The notes: generated by a model from the sequence alone, not told the origin. Positions 20,554 to 28,911 are shown, numbered from the stretch's first letter. The stretch: 64,000 nucleotides of DNA from Flavobacterium zepuense (GCF_007097145.1 NZ_VJVZ01000007.1:62001-126000), one strand, 5' to 3'. A program made the numbers and translations.

Positions 20554-20589
20554 CTCCCCTCTCCTTCGGAGAGGGGTTGGGGGTGAGGA
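20554..20589. repeat. Bacteroidota-type intergenic palindromic repeat with G-rich tail
   Basis: CCCCTCTCC (20556-20564) and GGAGAGGGG (20568-20576) form a 9-bp stem with a TTC loop, followed by TTGGGGGTGAGG. In reverse, translation gives LTPNPSPKERG, a string I recall from spurious proteins in many Bacteroidota genomes. It lies between thiN and the type IX-secreted protein gene and has no T tract on the thiN side. Confidence 0.6.
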
Positions 20590-20739
20590 CTATTCTGTTA
20601 GTAGTCCTACATCGTACTGGCAAAATATCAAATTCTCAATAGCAGGCTTCAAATTCTAAGCTAATACAGGCAAATCTATAAAAAATGGATTCCTAATTAC
20701 AAATTCCCTATACTTTTACTGCATCAAATCATCTCTATA

Positions 20740-22302
20740 ATGAAAAAGATACTTTACTCAATGCTATTGCTTGGCTGCAGCTATGTTCAGGCACAAACAT
20801 TTAGCTGGGTTAAAACACCGCCCATAGATATAGAATTTAATACCGACTATATGGGCTATTGTAATGCCGTTGATGCGCAGGGAAATATATATTTTGCCGG
20901 GCTTAAAGACAACGCTGTACCGCTTAATGAGCTTTTGGGCAACGTATACTATCAAAAATACGACAGTAACGGCAATGAGTTGTTTAGCAAGGTAATAACA
21001 GGAGATGCATCGGCATATGCCATGACAATAGATGCTAATAATAACGTGATTGTGAGTTTTGGCTTTTATGATAGTATTACCATTGACGATCATACCGAGG
21101 TGGGCGACCCCCAGGAGGTTGCCGATATGCGTTTTTTGTTGGTTAAATTTGATGAAAACGGCACCATGTTATGGAGCCACAGGTTGCATACCGATGAAGA
21201 GTACCCGTACGTCTCAGACGCTCGCGGCCTTACCACCGATGCTAACGGCAGTATTTATGTGGCGTATGATAATTACAATAACAGCTATATATCAAAATAC
21301 GCGCCCGATGGCGTTAAAGCCTCTACCATTGTGCAGCAAAATGTTGCAAGGGTAACATCGGTTAGTGTAGATACCGATGGTAACATATACGCAGCCGGCG
21401 CGTGTGCAAGTCCGCAGTCGGTTTTTGGCAACACGCCGGCCCAAATGATAAACGACTACAATATTTATGTGGTAAAATACTCCGCTGCCGGCCAAATGCA
21501 ATGGTTAAAAAATAATTTAGATATTACCTGCCCGGATCCTAAAGTGGTGGCATACTCGCCAGATGAGGTGTATTTTTGCTCATACCTTTTTGGTACTTAC
21601 CCGTTTGACGACATCGTTCCGGAAGGCCCGCTTACCTTTGGCGAAGACTTTTTTATTGCAAAGCTAAACGGGCAGGGCCAGTATCAATGGGTTCAGGAAG
21701 TACCCGGCGCTGGCGGTGCTGCAATGGGCAGGCGCAACACTTTAAGCCTTGACGCAAACGGCAACATTTACATGGCTGGCTATACAACAGGTACCGTGCA
21801 ATGGACCAGCCAAATAACCACCACAGTAACCATTGCGGCGCGCGATGCGTTAGTGCTTAAATATAACCCACAAGGACAACTACTCGCAGCCATAACAGCC
21901 GGTGGCGAAGGCTACAACCGTGCCGATGCTGTTGCAATAAACGCCACAGGAGATGTTTACATGGCAGGTTTGGCAAACAGCACCGTAAATTTTGGCAACA
22001 TTACTATTGAGGCCGGTACTTTTGATAACTACCCCTACTTGGCTAAAATTGCAGGAGAATCTTTAGGCGTTAGCAATCCTAAGGTTGTAGTGGCAGGGCT
22101 ATACCCCAACCCTGCTAACGGCTATTTTTATATTAATGGATTAGAGGGCAGTACTAAAGGCAACATAACAAATACATTAGGCCAAAAAGTTGCCGACTTT
22201 AACGCTACTGCTAACGTACCTGTAAACATAGCCCACCTGCCACAGGGCACTTATTTTATACAAGCCGATGGCTTTGCTACAGCCAAGCTGATTAAAAATT
22301 AG
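20740..22302 (+). CDS. Type IX-secreted beta-propeller protein
   Basis: A 520-residue exported protein. A signal peptide ends near residue 18 (SYVQAQ). The body consists of repeated blades with GNIYFAG / GSIYVAYD / GDVYMAGLANSTVNFG patterns, resembling SBBP-type beta-propeller repeats. The C-terminal 70 residues are a type A T9SS sorting domain: LYPNPANGYFYI, then NTLGQKV, NIAHLPQGTYFIQ and a final KLIKN. It should therefore reach the cell surface or medium through the Por/type IX pathway. Function is unknown; adhesion or binding is plausible. No partner genes are adjacent. Confidence 0.88.
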   Translation: MKKILYSMLLLGCSYVQAQTFSWVKTPPIDIEFNTDYMGYCNAVDAQGNIYFAGLKDNAVPLNELLGNVYYQKYDSNGNELFSKVITGDASAYAMTIDANNNVIVSFGFYDSITIDDHTEVGDPQEVADMRFLLVKFDENGTMLWSHRLHTDEEYPYVSDARGLTTDANGSIYVAYDNYNNSYISKYAPDGVKASTIVQQNVARVTSVSVDTDGNIYAAGACASPQSVFGNTPAQMINDYNIYVVKYSAAGQMQWLKNNLDITCPDPKVVAYSPDEVYFCSYLFGTYPFDDIVPEGPLTFGEDFFIAKLNGQGQYQWVQEVPGAGGAAMGRRNTLSLDANGNIYMAGYTTGTVQWTSQITTTVTIAARDALVLKYNPQGQLLAAITAGGEGYNRADAVAINATGDVYMAGLANSTVNFGNITIEAGTFDNYPYLAKIAGESLGVSNPKVVVAGLYPNPANGYFYINGLEGSTKGNITNTLGQKVADFNATANVPVNIAHLPQGTYFIQADGFATAKLIKN

Positions 22303-22326
22303 ACGTTCTTTACTTTTGTCCTGATA

Positions 22327-22362
22327 AAAAACCCCTTTAAGAAATTTCTTAAAGGGGTTTTT
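22327..22362. terminator. Bidirectional terminator between convergent genes
   Basis: Two perfect 18-base arms (22327-22344, 22345-22362) around ACCCCTTTAAGAAA, with A and T runs at the ends. It serves the type IX-secreted protein gene on the plus strand and the hydrolase gene on the minus strand. Confidence 0.9.
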
Positions 22363-22408
22363 GTTAAGATTGCGTTGCAATATATTTATAGTACCTTAGA
22401 AGTGGAAT

Positions 22409-23257
22409 TTAAGAATTTACAAAGTCGATAATGTCTTCGTTAAACCTGTTCTTATGGGTATAGAACAACCCGTGAGGCGCATCATCATACACATGGTATT
22501 TTGCATGCGGAACGCGTTTTACCGTTTCTTCAGATGAGGCATCAATAGGCACCGTTTCATCGGCCTTACCGTGAATTACAAGCAAGGGCACTTTAATGGC
22601 ATCCACATCGTCCCTAAAATCGGTGGTAGACCACGCCTGCATGGCTTTTACTGTAGAATACCCTGCCGAACTTAATGCCAGCACGGCATCATGCTGCAAC
22701 AGCTCTTCGCTTACCGGTTTGCTAAACAGGTGTACACCGTAGAATGTTTTTGCAAAACCGGCCAGGAATTTTGGCCTGTCGTCTTCAATTTGTTCTTTAA
22801 TACCATCAAAAATTTCCTGTGGCAGCCCGGTTGGGTTGTCATCGGTTTTTAAAAGGAAAGGTGTAACGGCGCTTACAAGTACGGCTTTGGTAACGCGACC
22901 TGCGGTATTGTATTTAGAGAGGTAACGTGCAACCTCGCCCCCACCCATAGAAAAACCTACAAGGGTAACATTGGTAAGGTTAAGCTCTTCTAAAACAAGG
23001 CCTAAGTCCTGTGCAAAGGTATCATAGTCGTAACCCTCCCAAGGGCGTGATGAAAGGCCAAAGCCCCTTCTGTCGTAAGCTATTACGCGTATGTTATGTT
23101 TAGGGAACTCGTTTAGCTGGTATTCCCACATTTGATAGTTTAAAGGCCAGCCGTGTATAAGTACAACGGGTTTACCCCTGCCGATGTCCTGGTAAAATAT
23201 ATTTACTTCTTCTGAACTGCCGGAGAGGCTAACGGAGTTGGTGGTGATAAAAGGCAT
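22409..23257 (-). CDS. Alpha/beta hydrolase, non-heme chloroperoxidase/arylesterase-like
   Basis: A 282-residue alpha/beta-fold hydrolase without a signal peptide, so cytoplasmic. The catalytic triad is readable: nucleophile Ser103 in GFSMGG, Asp233 in GKADETVP and His262 in APHGL. The oxyanion-hole motif HGWPLN and the segment YDRRGFGLSSRPWEGYDYDTFAQDL place it with cofactor-free haloperoxidases and aryl esterases. The natural substrate is not deducible. It is monocistronic; its upstream region is a 294-bp stretch of G-rich and AATTTGG simple repeats. Confidence 0.9.
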   Translation of the reverse strand: MPFITTNSVSLSGSSEEVNIFYQDIGRGKPVVLIHGWPLNYQMWEYQLNEFPKHNIRVIAYDRRGFGLSSRPWEGYDYDTFAQDLGLVLEELNLTNVTLVGFSMGGGEVARYLSKYNTAGRVTKAVLVSAVTPFLLKTDDNPTGLPQEIFDGIKEQIEDDRPKFLAGFAKTFYGVHLFSKPVSEELLQHDAVLALSSAGYSTVKAMQAWSTTDFRDDVDAIKVPLLVIHGKADETVPIDASSEETVKRVPHAKYHVYDDAPHGLFYTHKNRFNEDIIDFVNS

Positions 23258-23383
23258 ACTTGGTATTGTTTTGAATTAATAATTACATAAAATTACTAAC
23301 CAAAAAAAAGAGCATACCAACGATTAAGAAATAATTGGCTGTTAATGAAAGGATAAAAGCAAAATTGAGGATTTACAGCGGGT

Positions 23384-23551
23384 TATGAATTGTGGGTTGT
23401 GGGTTATGAGTTTCGGGTTGGGAGTTGTGGGTTGGGAGTTGTGGGTTGGGAGTTCCAAGTCTCTGTTTGAAATTTGTTATTTGGAATTTGGAATTTGGAA
23501 TTTGGAGCTTGTGATTTGAAATTCGTAATTCGTAATTTGAAATTCCCAATT
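23384..23551 (+). repeat. G-rich tandem repeat and AATTTGG array
   Basis: From 23415 to 23453 the plus strand repeats GGGTTGGGAGTTGT about 2.8 times, giving six GGG runs. From about 23470 to 23545 it carries repeated ATTTGGAATTTGG / AATTCGTAATTCG units. The segment lies between the MutS-like gene and the hydrolase start. Apparent frames through it are translated repeats. Confidence 0.75.
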
Positions 23552-25324
23552 CTAAACCACCCCCATTTTTTCCATAATAAAGGTGGCGCTTTTATTTTTA
23601 CAGATGCCGTCGCGAAGTTTATAGTCAAAATACAATTCGTTGTCAATTATCTGAACTTCAAAACAGCGATTAACCAGTTTATCAGGGTATTGCAGGGCGG
23701 TTTCGCACACTTCAATATCGTGGGTGGCAATAGCACCCACAGCATTTAAGCCTACCATTTTTTTAATGACTTTAATGGTACCCATCTGCTTGTCGTCGCT
23801 GTTGGTTCCGCGCAGTATTTCATCAAGCAGCACAAAGGCAGTCCCGTTACCAAGCGCATCCATTATCTGGCGCAGGCGCTTAATTTCTGCAAAGAAATAC
23901 GATTCAGAATCCGATAACGAATCTGACAATCGCATCGATACCAATACCGGCAAGGGGTGTACAACGGCTTCTGTAGCGCAAACAGGGGCACCTGCACCTG
24001 CAAGTACCATATTAATGCCCAAACTCCTTAAAAACGTACTTTTACCCGACATATTAGAGCCCGTAAGTATGGTAAACCCGGGGTTAAAAATAATATCATT
24101 ACCCACCCTTACCTGCTTTTTAACAAGCGGGTGCGCCAGGTTTTTAAAGGCAATTGCTCCGTTACTATTAAGGGTTGGGAAGGTAAAATCAGGATTGTTG
24201 TAATAAAGGTTGCCCAGGCTGCCCAGCGCCTCGGCCTCGGCAATGGCATCCAGCCAAAGCGGTACGTTTTGGGCGTGTTGCTTCTTCCATTTTATAAGCG
24301 ACCTATACACATGAAAATGAAACAAAAAGAACCCGTTTAACACCGCAGCCCCTAATATGTTGTTTACAATATCCATCTGGCCAAAAAGCTTTGCCAGCTT
24401 TTTTATGTGTAGGCTGGCTTTTTGGTCGTTGTAAAACAGGTTGGCTTTTAATGCTGCTAGTTTTTCACTTTCGAAACTTTCATTTTCAAGCTGCTCAATA
24501 ATAAGGCTGTAACGGCGAATGATATCGTGAATCTCGGTGGTATCGCCTACTTCTTTTTTTATGATCTTTACATAGCCAAGTATAAAGATAAGGTTAAAGG
24601 CAATTAAGTAGCCTCCTACTGTTGTAAATGTATTGTCTCCGCTTATAAAATAGCCCAGCAAACATAGTACAATTACAACCGGCGATGCCACAGCGACAAT
24701 TCCCGCTATTTTAGAAACATCCCCCGCTGCCCGTTGCAGCCAGTTAGTAAGCCTTTGGTATACGGCGGCACTGTCTTTATTATTGCGGCCCAGCGCCATA
24801 ACCTCCTGCCTCCATTCGGGTTTGGCAGCCAGTTCTTTAATGGCATGCTGGTTTTTAAGTATTTCATCCTGGGGCGCTATATCATTTAGCATTGCTGCCA
24901 ATTTTTGCTTGCCTTTGTAGGTTTCGGTACGGTTAAGGTTATGAAAGAGTGACCGCTGCCCAAAAACATCCAGATCGTGTGAATACGGGTGCTGAAAATT
25001 TACAAACTCCACGCCATCATCAAACGGAAGTGCTGTTCCGTTCAGGTAGGCTATTTCATTCTCATTTACTTTTACTAATGCTTCAGCACGCTCTTTTTGC
25101 TGCGATACTTTGGTATGCTTTTTCATAAGTACAGAAAATACAACAGCACAAATTGCCATACCCACAACAAATTGGCTGCTGTCATTGGCTGCAATGCTGT
25201 AATATCCTAAAATAAGGAAGATAACGGCCACAACCAGCCTTGCCATGCTTAACATATTGTATTTAGAGCGCTGCGCGGTAAGTTCCTGTAAGAAAATAGT
25301 TTTGCGGGTATTGTAAAATTCCAT
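23552..25324 (-). CDS. Membrane-anchored MutS-family ATPase
   Basis: A 590-residue protein whose C-terminal 200 residues are a MutS ATPase: Walker A GSNMSGKST (422-430), SMRLSDSLSDSESYFFAEIKRL, Walker B FVLLDEILRGTNSDD (Asp501-Glu502) and the ATHD switch. Unlike MutS1 it lacks the mismatch-recognition domain (no N-terminal Phe-x-Glu). The N-terminal part has hydrophobic segments at about residues 27-45, 52-68, 205-225, 236-253 and 322-340, so the protein should sit in the inner membrane. There is no Smr nuclease domain, so it is not MutS2 either. A role in canonical mismatch repair is unlikely; true function unknown. Confidence 0.85.
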   Translation of the reverse strand: MEFYNTRKTIFLQELTAQRSKYNMLSMARLVVAVIFLILGYYSIAANDSSQFVVGMAICAVVFSVLMKKHTKVSQQKERAEALVKVNENEIAYLNGTALPFDDGVEFVNFQHPYSHDLDVFGQRSLFHNLNRTETYKGKQKLAAMLNDIAPQDEILKNQHAIKELAAKPEWRQEVMALGRNNKDSAAVYQRLTNWLQRAAGDVSKIAGIVAVASPVVIVLCLLGYFISGDNTFTTVGGYLIAFNLIFILGYVKIIKKEVGDTTEIHDIIRRYSLIIEQLENESFESEKLAALKANLFYNDQKASLHIKKLAKLFGQMDIVNNILGAAVLNGFFLFHFHVYRSLIKWKKQHAQNVPLWLDAIAEAEALGSLGNLYYNNPDFTFPTLNSNGAIAFKNLAHPLVKKQVRVGNDIIFNPGFTILTGSNMSGKSTFLRSLGINMVLAGAGAPVCATEAVVHPLPVLVSMRLSDSLSDSESYFFAEIKRLRQIMDALGNGTAFVLLDEILRGTNSDDKQMGTIKVIKKMVGLNAVGAIATHDIEVCETALQYPDKLVNRCFEVQIIDNELYFDYKLRDGICKNKSATFIMEKMGVV

Positions 25325-25359
25325 AGTTTTTGCTAAACGGCAAATATAGATAATAAAAA

Positions 25360-25377
25360 ATCCCGCCGGGGCGGGAT
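25360..25377 (-). terminator. Intrinsic terminator of the universal stress gene
   Basis: ATCCCGC (25371-25377 read in reverse) pairs with GCGGGAT (25360-25366 in reverse) around a 4-nt loop, followed on the minus strand by TTTTTTA. It starts 7 bp after the stop codon. Confidence 0.85.
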
Positions 25378-25383
25378 GGTGTT

Positions 25384-26220
25384 CTAATCTTCGTGAAAAA
25401 CCAGCAAAGGCACTTTACTGTGGTACGCCATTTTTTTAGTAAGGCTACGGTGAAAAAGGCTCTCAAAAAAGCCTCTCTTGTGCGTGCGCATTACTAAAAG
25501 GTCGGCGTGCTGGTTCTCAATAAAATCCAGTATGGTTTGCTCTATATGGTCGCCATCAATATTAAAAAAGTCAATATCCTCGTCGCGGTAGTATATCTTC
25601 CACTCGTTAATACGCTCATCAATATCTTCTGGGTCATCGTCGTTTTTTATATACAGGCAGGAAAGCCTTGCTTTAAACTTAGTGGCAATATTTAACGCAT
25701 TGCGAAGGGCATCATTATCTTTATCCCTGTACTGCGTGGTAAAGGCTATATTTTTTATGGGGCTGTACGTAGCTTCAGCAGGAATGCCCAATACAGGCAC
25801 TTTTGCATTGGTAATAACCGATGCCGTGGTAGATCCTAAAAATGTTTCTTTAAGGCCGCTCGCTCCTTTAGTACCCATTACAACAAAATCTACCCCTTCC
25901 TCTTCACAAACCTTGTTAATGTTATACACCAGGTCGCCATACAACAGCACGTTACGCACCTTTATATGGCCCATGTTAAGCTCTTCGGCAATTTTATGCA
26001 GGCCGGGCAACTCTTCCCTAAAGCTTTCAAACTGGTGCATCTCTACAATATCAAAAATCTCAAGCGTGCTTTCCGGCAGGGGCTGCGACTCTACAATGGG
26101 CAGGTCGTATACGTGTAGTATAAGCAATTCAGAATCAAACTGATTGGCAAAGTTTAGCGCATATATAAAAGCATTGCGCGCGGTATCAGAAAAATCAGTT
26201 GGAAAAAGTATCTTTTTCAT
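25384..26220 (-). CDS. Tandem universal stress protein (UspA family)
   Basis: A 278-residue protein with two Usp domains in tandem (about residues 1-145 and 150-278). The start MKKILFPTDFSDTARNAF (ATG at 26220) is the classical beta-1/Asp motif; an in-frame ATG 12 nt upstream is possible but adds only MVHN. Domain 1 has VVMGTKGASGLKETFLGSTTASVI, the G-2x-G-9x-G(S/T) nucleotide loop. In domain 2 this loop is degenerate (MRTHKRGFFESLFHRSLTKK), so only the first domain probably binds ATP. Cytoplasmic stress adaptation. It is divergent from mnmE. Confidence 0.9.
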   Translation of the reverse strand: MKKILFPTDFSDTARNAFIYALNFANQFDSELLILHVYDLPIVESQPLPESTLEIFDIVEMHQFESFREELPGLHKIAEELNMGHIKVRNVLLYGDLVYNINKVCEEEGVDFVVMGTKGASGLKETFLGSTTASVITNAKVPVLGIPAEATYSPIKNIAFTTQYRDKDNDALRNALNIATKFKARLSCLYIKNDDDPEDIDERINEWKIYYRDEDIDFFNIDGDHIEQTILDFIENQHADLLVMRTHKRGFFESLFHRSLTKKMAYHSKVPLLVFHED

Positions 26221-26244
26221 GTTGTGTACCATTGGTTGTTGTGT

Positions 26245-26252
26245 TAAAGATA
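26245..26252 (-). promoter_or_regulatory. Candidate -7 element of the universal stress gene
   Basis: The minus strand reads TATCTTTA, one base from TAnnTTTG, 24 nt upstream of the ATG at 26220. Confidence 0.4.
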
Positions 26253-26307
26253 CTTAAAATCATGTATTTTTCCTACGTTTTATGTAATGCTTAACAGTAT
26301 AATAATG

Positions 26308-26400
26308 AGTTTTCAGTCGCAGTCACAGTTAGCAGTTTGCTACCTGGCTATAAGTTTCAACAATTAATGCCTCTGAAAACTGCGACTGCGACTGAAAACT
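26308..26400. repeat. 17-bp inverted repeat between usp and mnmE
   Basis: AGTTTTCAGTCGCAGTC (26308-26324) is exactly repeated in inverse orientation as GACTGCGACTGAAAACT (26384-26400), 59 bp apart. The right arm ends 7 bp before the mnmE -7 octamer. The arms are internally repetitive (CAGTCGCAGTC). Confidence 0.75.
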
Positions 26401-26407
26401 AAAACAC

Positions 26408-26415
26408 TATCTTTG
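26408..26415 (+). promoter_or_regulatory. Probable -7 element of mnmE
   Basis: TATCTTTG, 23 nt before the mnmE ATG, followed by GCAGCA as at thiN. Confidence 0.55.
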
Positions 26416-26438
26416 CAGCAACGAAAGGATTACAGAAA

Positions 26439-27827
26439 ATGATTTCACAAGATACCATAGTAGCGCTTGCCACGGCTTCGGGTGCGGGTGCTATTGCCAT
26501 ATTACGAATTTCCGGCGCCGATGCCATTACCATTGCAGCAAGTGTGTTCCAGTCGGTTTCCGGTAAAGATATTACCCGTCAAAAATCGCACACCCTGCAT
26601 TTAGGCCACATACAGGACGATACCAAAATATACGACCAGGTATTACTGTCGCTCTTTAAAGGGCCTAACTCATACACCGGCGAAAATACCGTAGAAATTT
26701 CCTGCCACGGATCGGTTTACATACAGCAGCAAATAATTCAGCTCCTGCTGAGAAAAGGCTGCCGTATGGCTAATGCGGGCGAATTTACCCTGCGTGCTTT
26801 CCTTAACGGAAAGTTAGATTTAAGCCAGGCGGAGGCTGTTGCCGATCTTATTGCCAGCGATAATGAGGCCAGTCACCAGATTGCTATGCAACAAATGCGT
26901 GGCGGCTTTAGTAACGAGATTGCCCGACTGCGTGAGGAATTACTAAACTTTGCATCGCTTATAGAGCTGGAACTTGATTTTGCCGAAGAAGATGTGGAGT
27001 TTGCCGACCGTACCCAGTTTTTTGAACTGCTGTCGCGTATTGAGTTTGTGCTTAAGCGCCTTATAGATTCTTTTGCGGTAGGTAACGTGATTAAAAACGG
27101 TATACCCGTGGCTATTGTGGGCGAACCCAATGTGGGTAAATCTACATTGCTAAATGCCCTTTTAAACGAAGAACGCGCCATTGTTAGTGATATTGCCGGT
27201 ACTACCCGCGATACTATAGAAGATGAGCTGGTTATAAGCGGTATAGGCTTCAGGTTTATAGATACTGCCGGTATTCGCGAAACAGAAGATGTTGTTGAGA
27301 GCATTGGCATCCGCAAAACGTTTGAAAAAATAGAACAGGCACAGGTGGTGGTGTATTTGTTTGATGCCTCGCAGTTTGCTGTTGAAGGATCGGGCATTAG
27401 GGTTGAGATCGAGAAGATCAAAAACCAGTTTCCGCTTAAACCGCTGTTGATTATTGGCAACAAAGCCGATAAGCTTACCGATGCTCAAAAAGCTCAGGCG
27501 GTTAATGATATTCCGCAGCTGCTGTTAGTATCTGCCAAAGAAAATAGTGGTGTAGAAGACCTTAAGGAAAAACTGCTGTCTTTTGTAAACACCGGTGCCC
27601 TGCGCAATAACGAAACTATTGTTACCAATACCCGCCATTACGACTCGCTTATTAAAGCGTTGGAAGAAATACAAAAGGTACAGTTTGGCATGCGCTCCGG
27701 CATCTCAGCCGATTTGTTAGCTATTGATATCCGCCAGGCTTTGTACCATTTTGGGGAAATCACGGGCAGCGTTAGTAACGACGAATTGCTGGGTAATATC
27801 TTTGCTAACTTCTGTATCGGTAAATAG
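26439..27827 (+). CDS. mnmE: tRNA modification GTPase MnmE
   Basis: Works with MnmG to build the 5-carboxymethylaminomethyl group on wobble uridine 34 of certain tRNAs. The 462-residue length is normal. The N-terminal folate-binding domain opens MISQDTIVALATASGAGAIAILRISG; the central helical domain follows (NGKLDLSQAEAVADLI). The inserted G domain has G1 GEPNVGKS (228-235), the G2 segment GTTRDTIEDE, G3 DTAG and G4 NKAD. The invariant C-terminal FCIGK, with the catalytic Cys, ends the protein. It is monocistronic with a hairpin terminator. Confidence 0.97.
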   Translation: MISQDTIVALATASGAGAIAILRISGADAITIAASVFQSVSGKDITRQKSHTLHLGHIQDDTKIYDQVLLSLFKGPNSYTGENTVEISCHGSVYIQQQIIQLLLRKGCRMANAGEFTLRAFLNGKLDLSQAEAVADLIASDNEASHQIAMQQMRGGFSNEIARLREELLNFASLIELELDFAEEDVEFADRTQFFELLSRIEFVLKRLIDSFAVGNVIKNGIPVAIVGEPNVGKSTLLNALLNEERAIVSDIAGTTRDTIEDELVISGIGFRFIDTAGIRETEDVVESIGIRKTFEKIEQAQVVVYLFDASQFAVEGSGIRVEIEKIKNQFPLKPLLIIGNKADKLTDAQKAQAVNDIPQLLLVSAKENSGVEDLKEKLLSFVNTGALRNNETIVTNTRHYDSLIKALEEIQKVQFGMRSGISADLLAIDIRQALYHFGEITGSVSNDELLGNIFANFCIGK

Positions 27828-27856
27828 AGGGCACAAAACATCACAAGATAAAACAA

Positions 27857-27910
27857 AGAAACCCAATTAAAATGTTATAAAATAGCACTTTAACTGGGTT
27901 TCTCTTTTCT
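27857..27910 (+). terminator. Intrinsic terminator of mnmE
   Basis: AGAAACCCAATTAAA (27857-27871) pairs with TTTAACTGGGTTTCT (27889-27903) in 14 of 15 positions around a 17-nt loop, followed by CTTTTCT. Confidence 0.75.
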
Positions 27911-27932
27911 GTTTATTTAGCTTTATTTACAG

Positions 27933-27973
27933 TGACTAGTCCTAAAATAGGTTGACTATTTTAGGACTAGTCA
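27933..27973. repeat. Perfect 18-bp inverted repeat with 5-nt loop
   Basis: TGACTAGTCCTAAAATAG (27933-27950), loop GTTGA, CTATTTTAGGACTAGTCA (27956-27973). Each arm begins with GACTAGTC, itself a palindrome. It lies between convergent genes and has no T tract, so it is not an ordinary terminator. Confidence 0.8.
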
Positions 27974-27994
27974 TTCATTAAATCCTATATTAGC

Positions 27995-28858
27995 TTACGC
28001 TAAAAGATCGTTTATGCCAAAGGCTGTTAAAACTTTTGCATACTCAGAGGCTACGGCGTTGTTAGCCGCCTCAACAATTTTTCCTGTGGCAGGGTCAACA
28101 ACCGTCCTCAATGGCCTTTGCCCTTTAGGTAAATTAATCAGTTTTACTACCGCATCTGCAACATCCTGCGGGTCTGGTTTTACTGTTTCAAATATTTGGC
28201 CTATAGCCGCAAACATTTTATTTGGAACATCTTCTATAGCTTTATAACCGTCTATAACCGATGTGTCAGAACCCGTCTGGATTTTCTGCGACATTTCGGT
28301 AGGAAAGGCACCCGGCTGAACAATGGTTACATCAACCCCCAGCGGGCGCACTTCATAATGCAACCCCTCGCTTAAACCTTCCAGGGCAAACTTTGAAGCA
28401 CCATACACTACCGAGAACGGGGCTGAGAACCTGCCCCACCCGCTCGATACATTAATAATTAAACCTTCCGACTGTTTACGCATAAACGGCAACACCAGTT
28501 TCATTAGTCGCCAGGGGGCAAAAACATTAATATCAAACATGCGCTGCACATCATCGGTAGTAGAACTTTCTGCCACCCCAAATACCGCTGCACCTGCGTT
28601 ATTTACTAACACATCTATTGCTCCCTCTTTCGCTATGATCGTGTCAATAGCATTTTTTACACTCGTTTCATCAGTTAACGATACTTCTAAAACGGTTATG
28701 TTTTCTACCTGGGCCAGGGCTTTTGCTTTATCGGCATTTTTCCCCTCCGTATCTCTCATGGTAGCATAAACTTTGTGGCCCAAAGCCGCGATACTATTGG
28801 CTGTTAGCCATCCAAACCCACTATTTGTTCCTGTAATTAATACAACTTTTTTGCTCAT
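27995..28858 (-). CDS. Short-chain dehydrogenase/reductase
   Basis: A 287-residue classical SDR starting at MSKKVVLITG (ATG at 28858); the frame is open 27 nt further up but the extension is not needed. The Rossmann motif TGTNSGFG lies at residues 10-17, NNAG follows in VLVNNAGAAVFG, the catalytic Ser is in INVSSGWGRFS and the Tyr/Lys pair in YGASKFALEG. The NADP/NAD choice and substrate are unclear. It is preceded by the Crp/Fnr-type gene (77 bp), with a 16-bp palindrome in the gap placed exactly as in front of that regulator, so the two are probably co-regulated. Confidence 0.9.
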   Translation of the reverse strand: MSKKVVLITGTNSGFGWLTANSIAALGHKVYATMRDTEGKNADKAKALAQVENITVLEVSLTDETSVKNAIDTIIAKEGAIDVLVNNAGAAVFGVAESSTTDDVQRMFDINVFAPWRLMKLVLPFMRKQSEGLIINVSSGWGRFSAPFSVVYGASKFALEGLSEGLHYEVRPLGVDVTIVQPGAFPTEMSQKIQTGSDTSVIDGYKAIEDVPNKMFAAIGQIFETVKPDPQDVADAVVKLINLPKGQRPLRTVVDPATGKIVEAANNAVASEYAKVLTAFGINDLLA

Positions 28859-28882
28859 ATCATTGTTCTTTAAATAATAATA

Positions 28883-28891
28883 CAAAGGTTA
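28883..28891 (-). promoter_or_regulatory. Candidate -7 element of the SDR gene
   Basis: The minus strand reads TAACCTTTG, a -7-like element with one extra base, 24 nt before the ATG. The upstream palindrome lies at the same distance as in the regulator's promoter. Confidence 0.35.
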
Positions 28892-28911
28892 GCATCTAAA
28901 ATAAGAAAATA

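Noticed and set aside
20423-20623. A 66-residue minus-strand frame containing LTPNPSPKERG
   Set aside because: It is the translation of the palindromic intergenic repeat, not a gene.
23404-23646. Minus-strand frame of 80 residues across the G-rich repeat
   Set aside because: The translated sequence is repetitive (NSQPTTPNPQLPTRNS) and simply reads the tandem repeat.
26873-27463. A 196-residue minus-strand frame inside mnmE
   Set aside because: Serine-rich antisense shadow of the GTPase domain, no homologous pattern.
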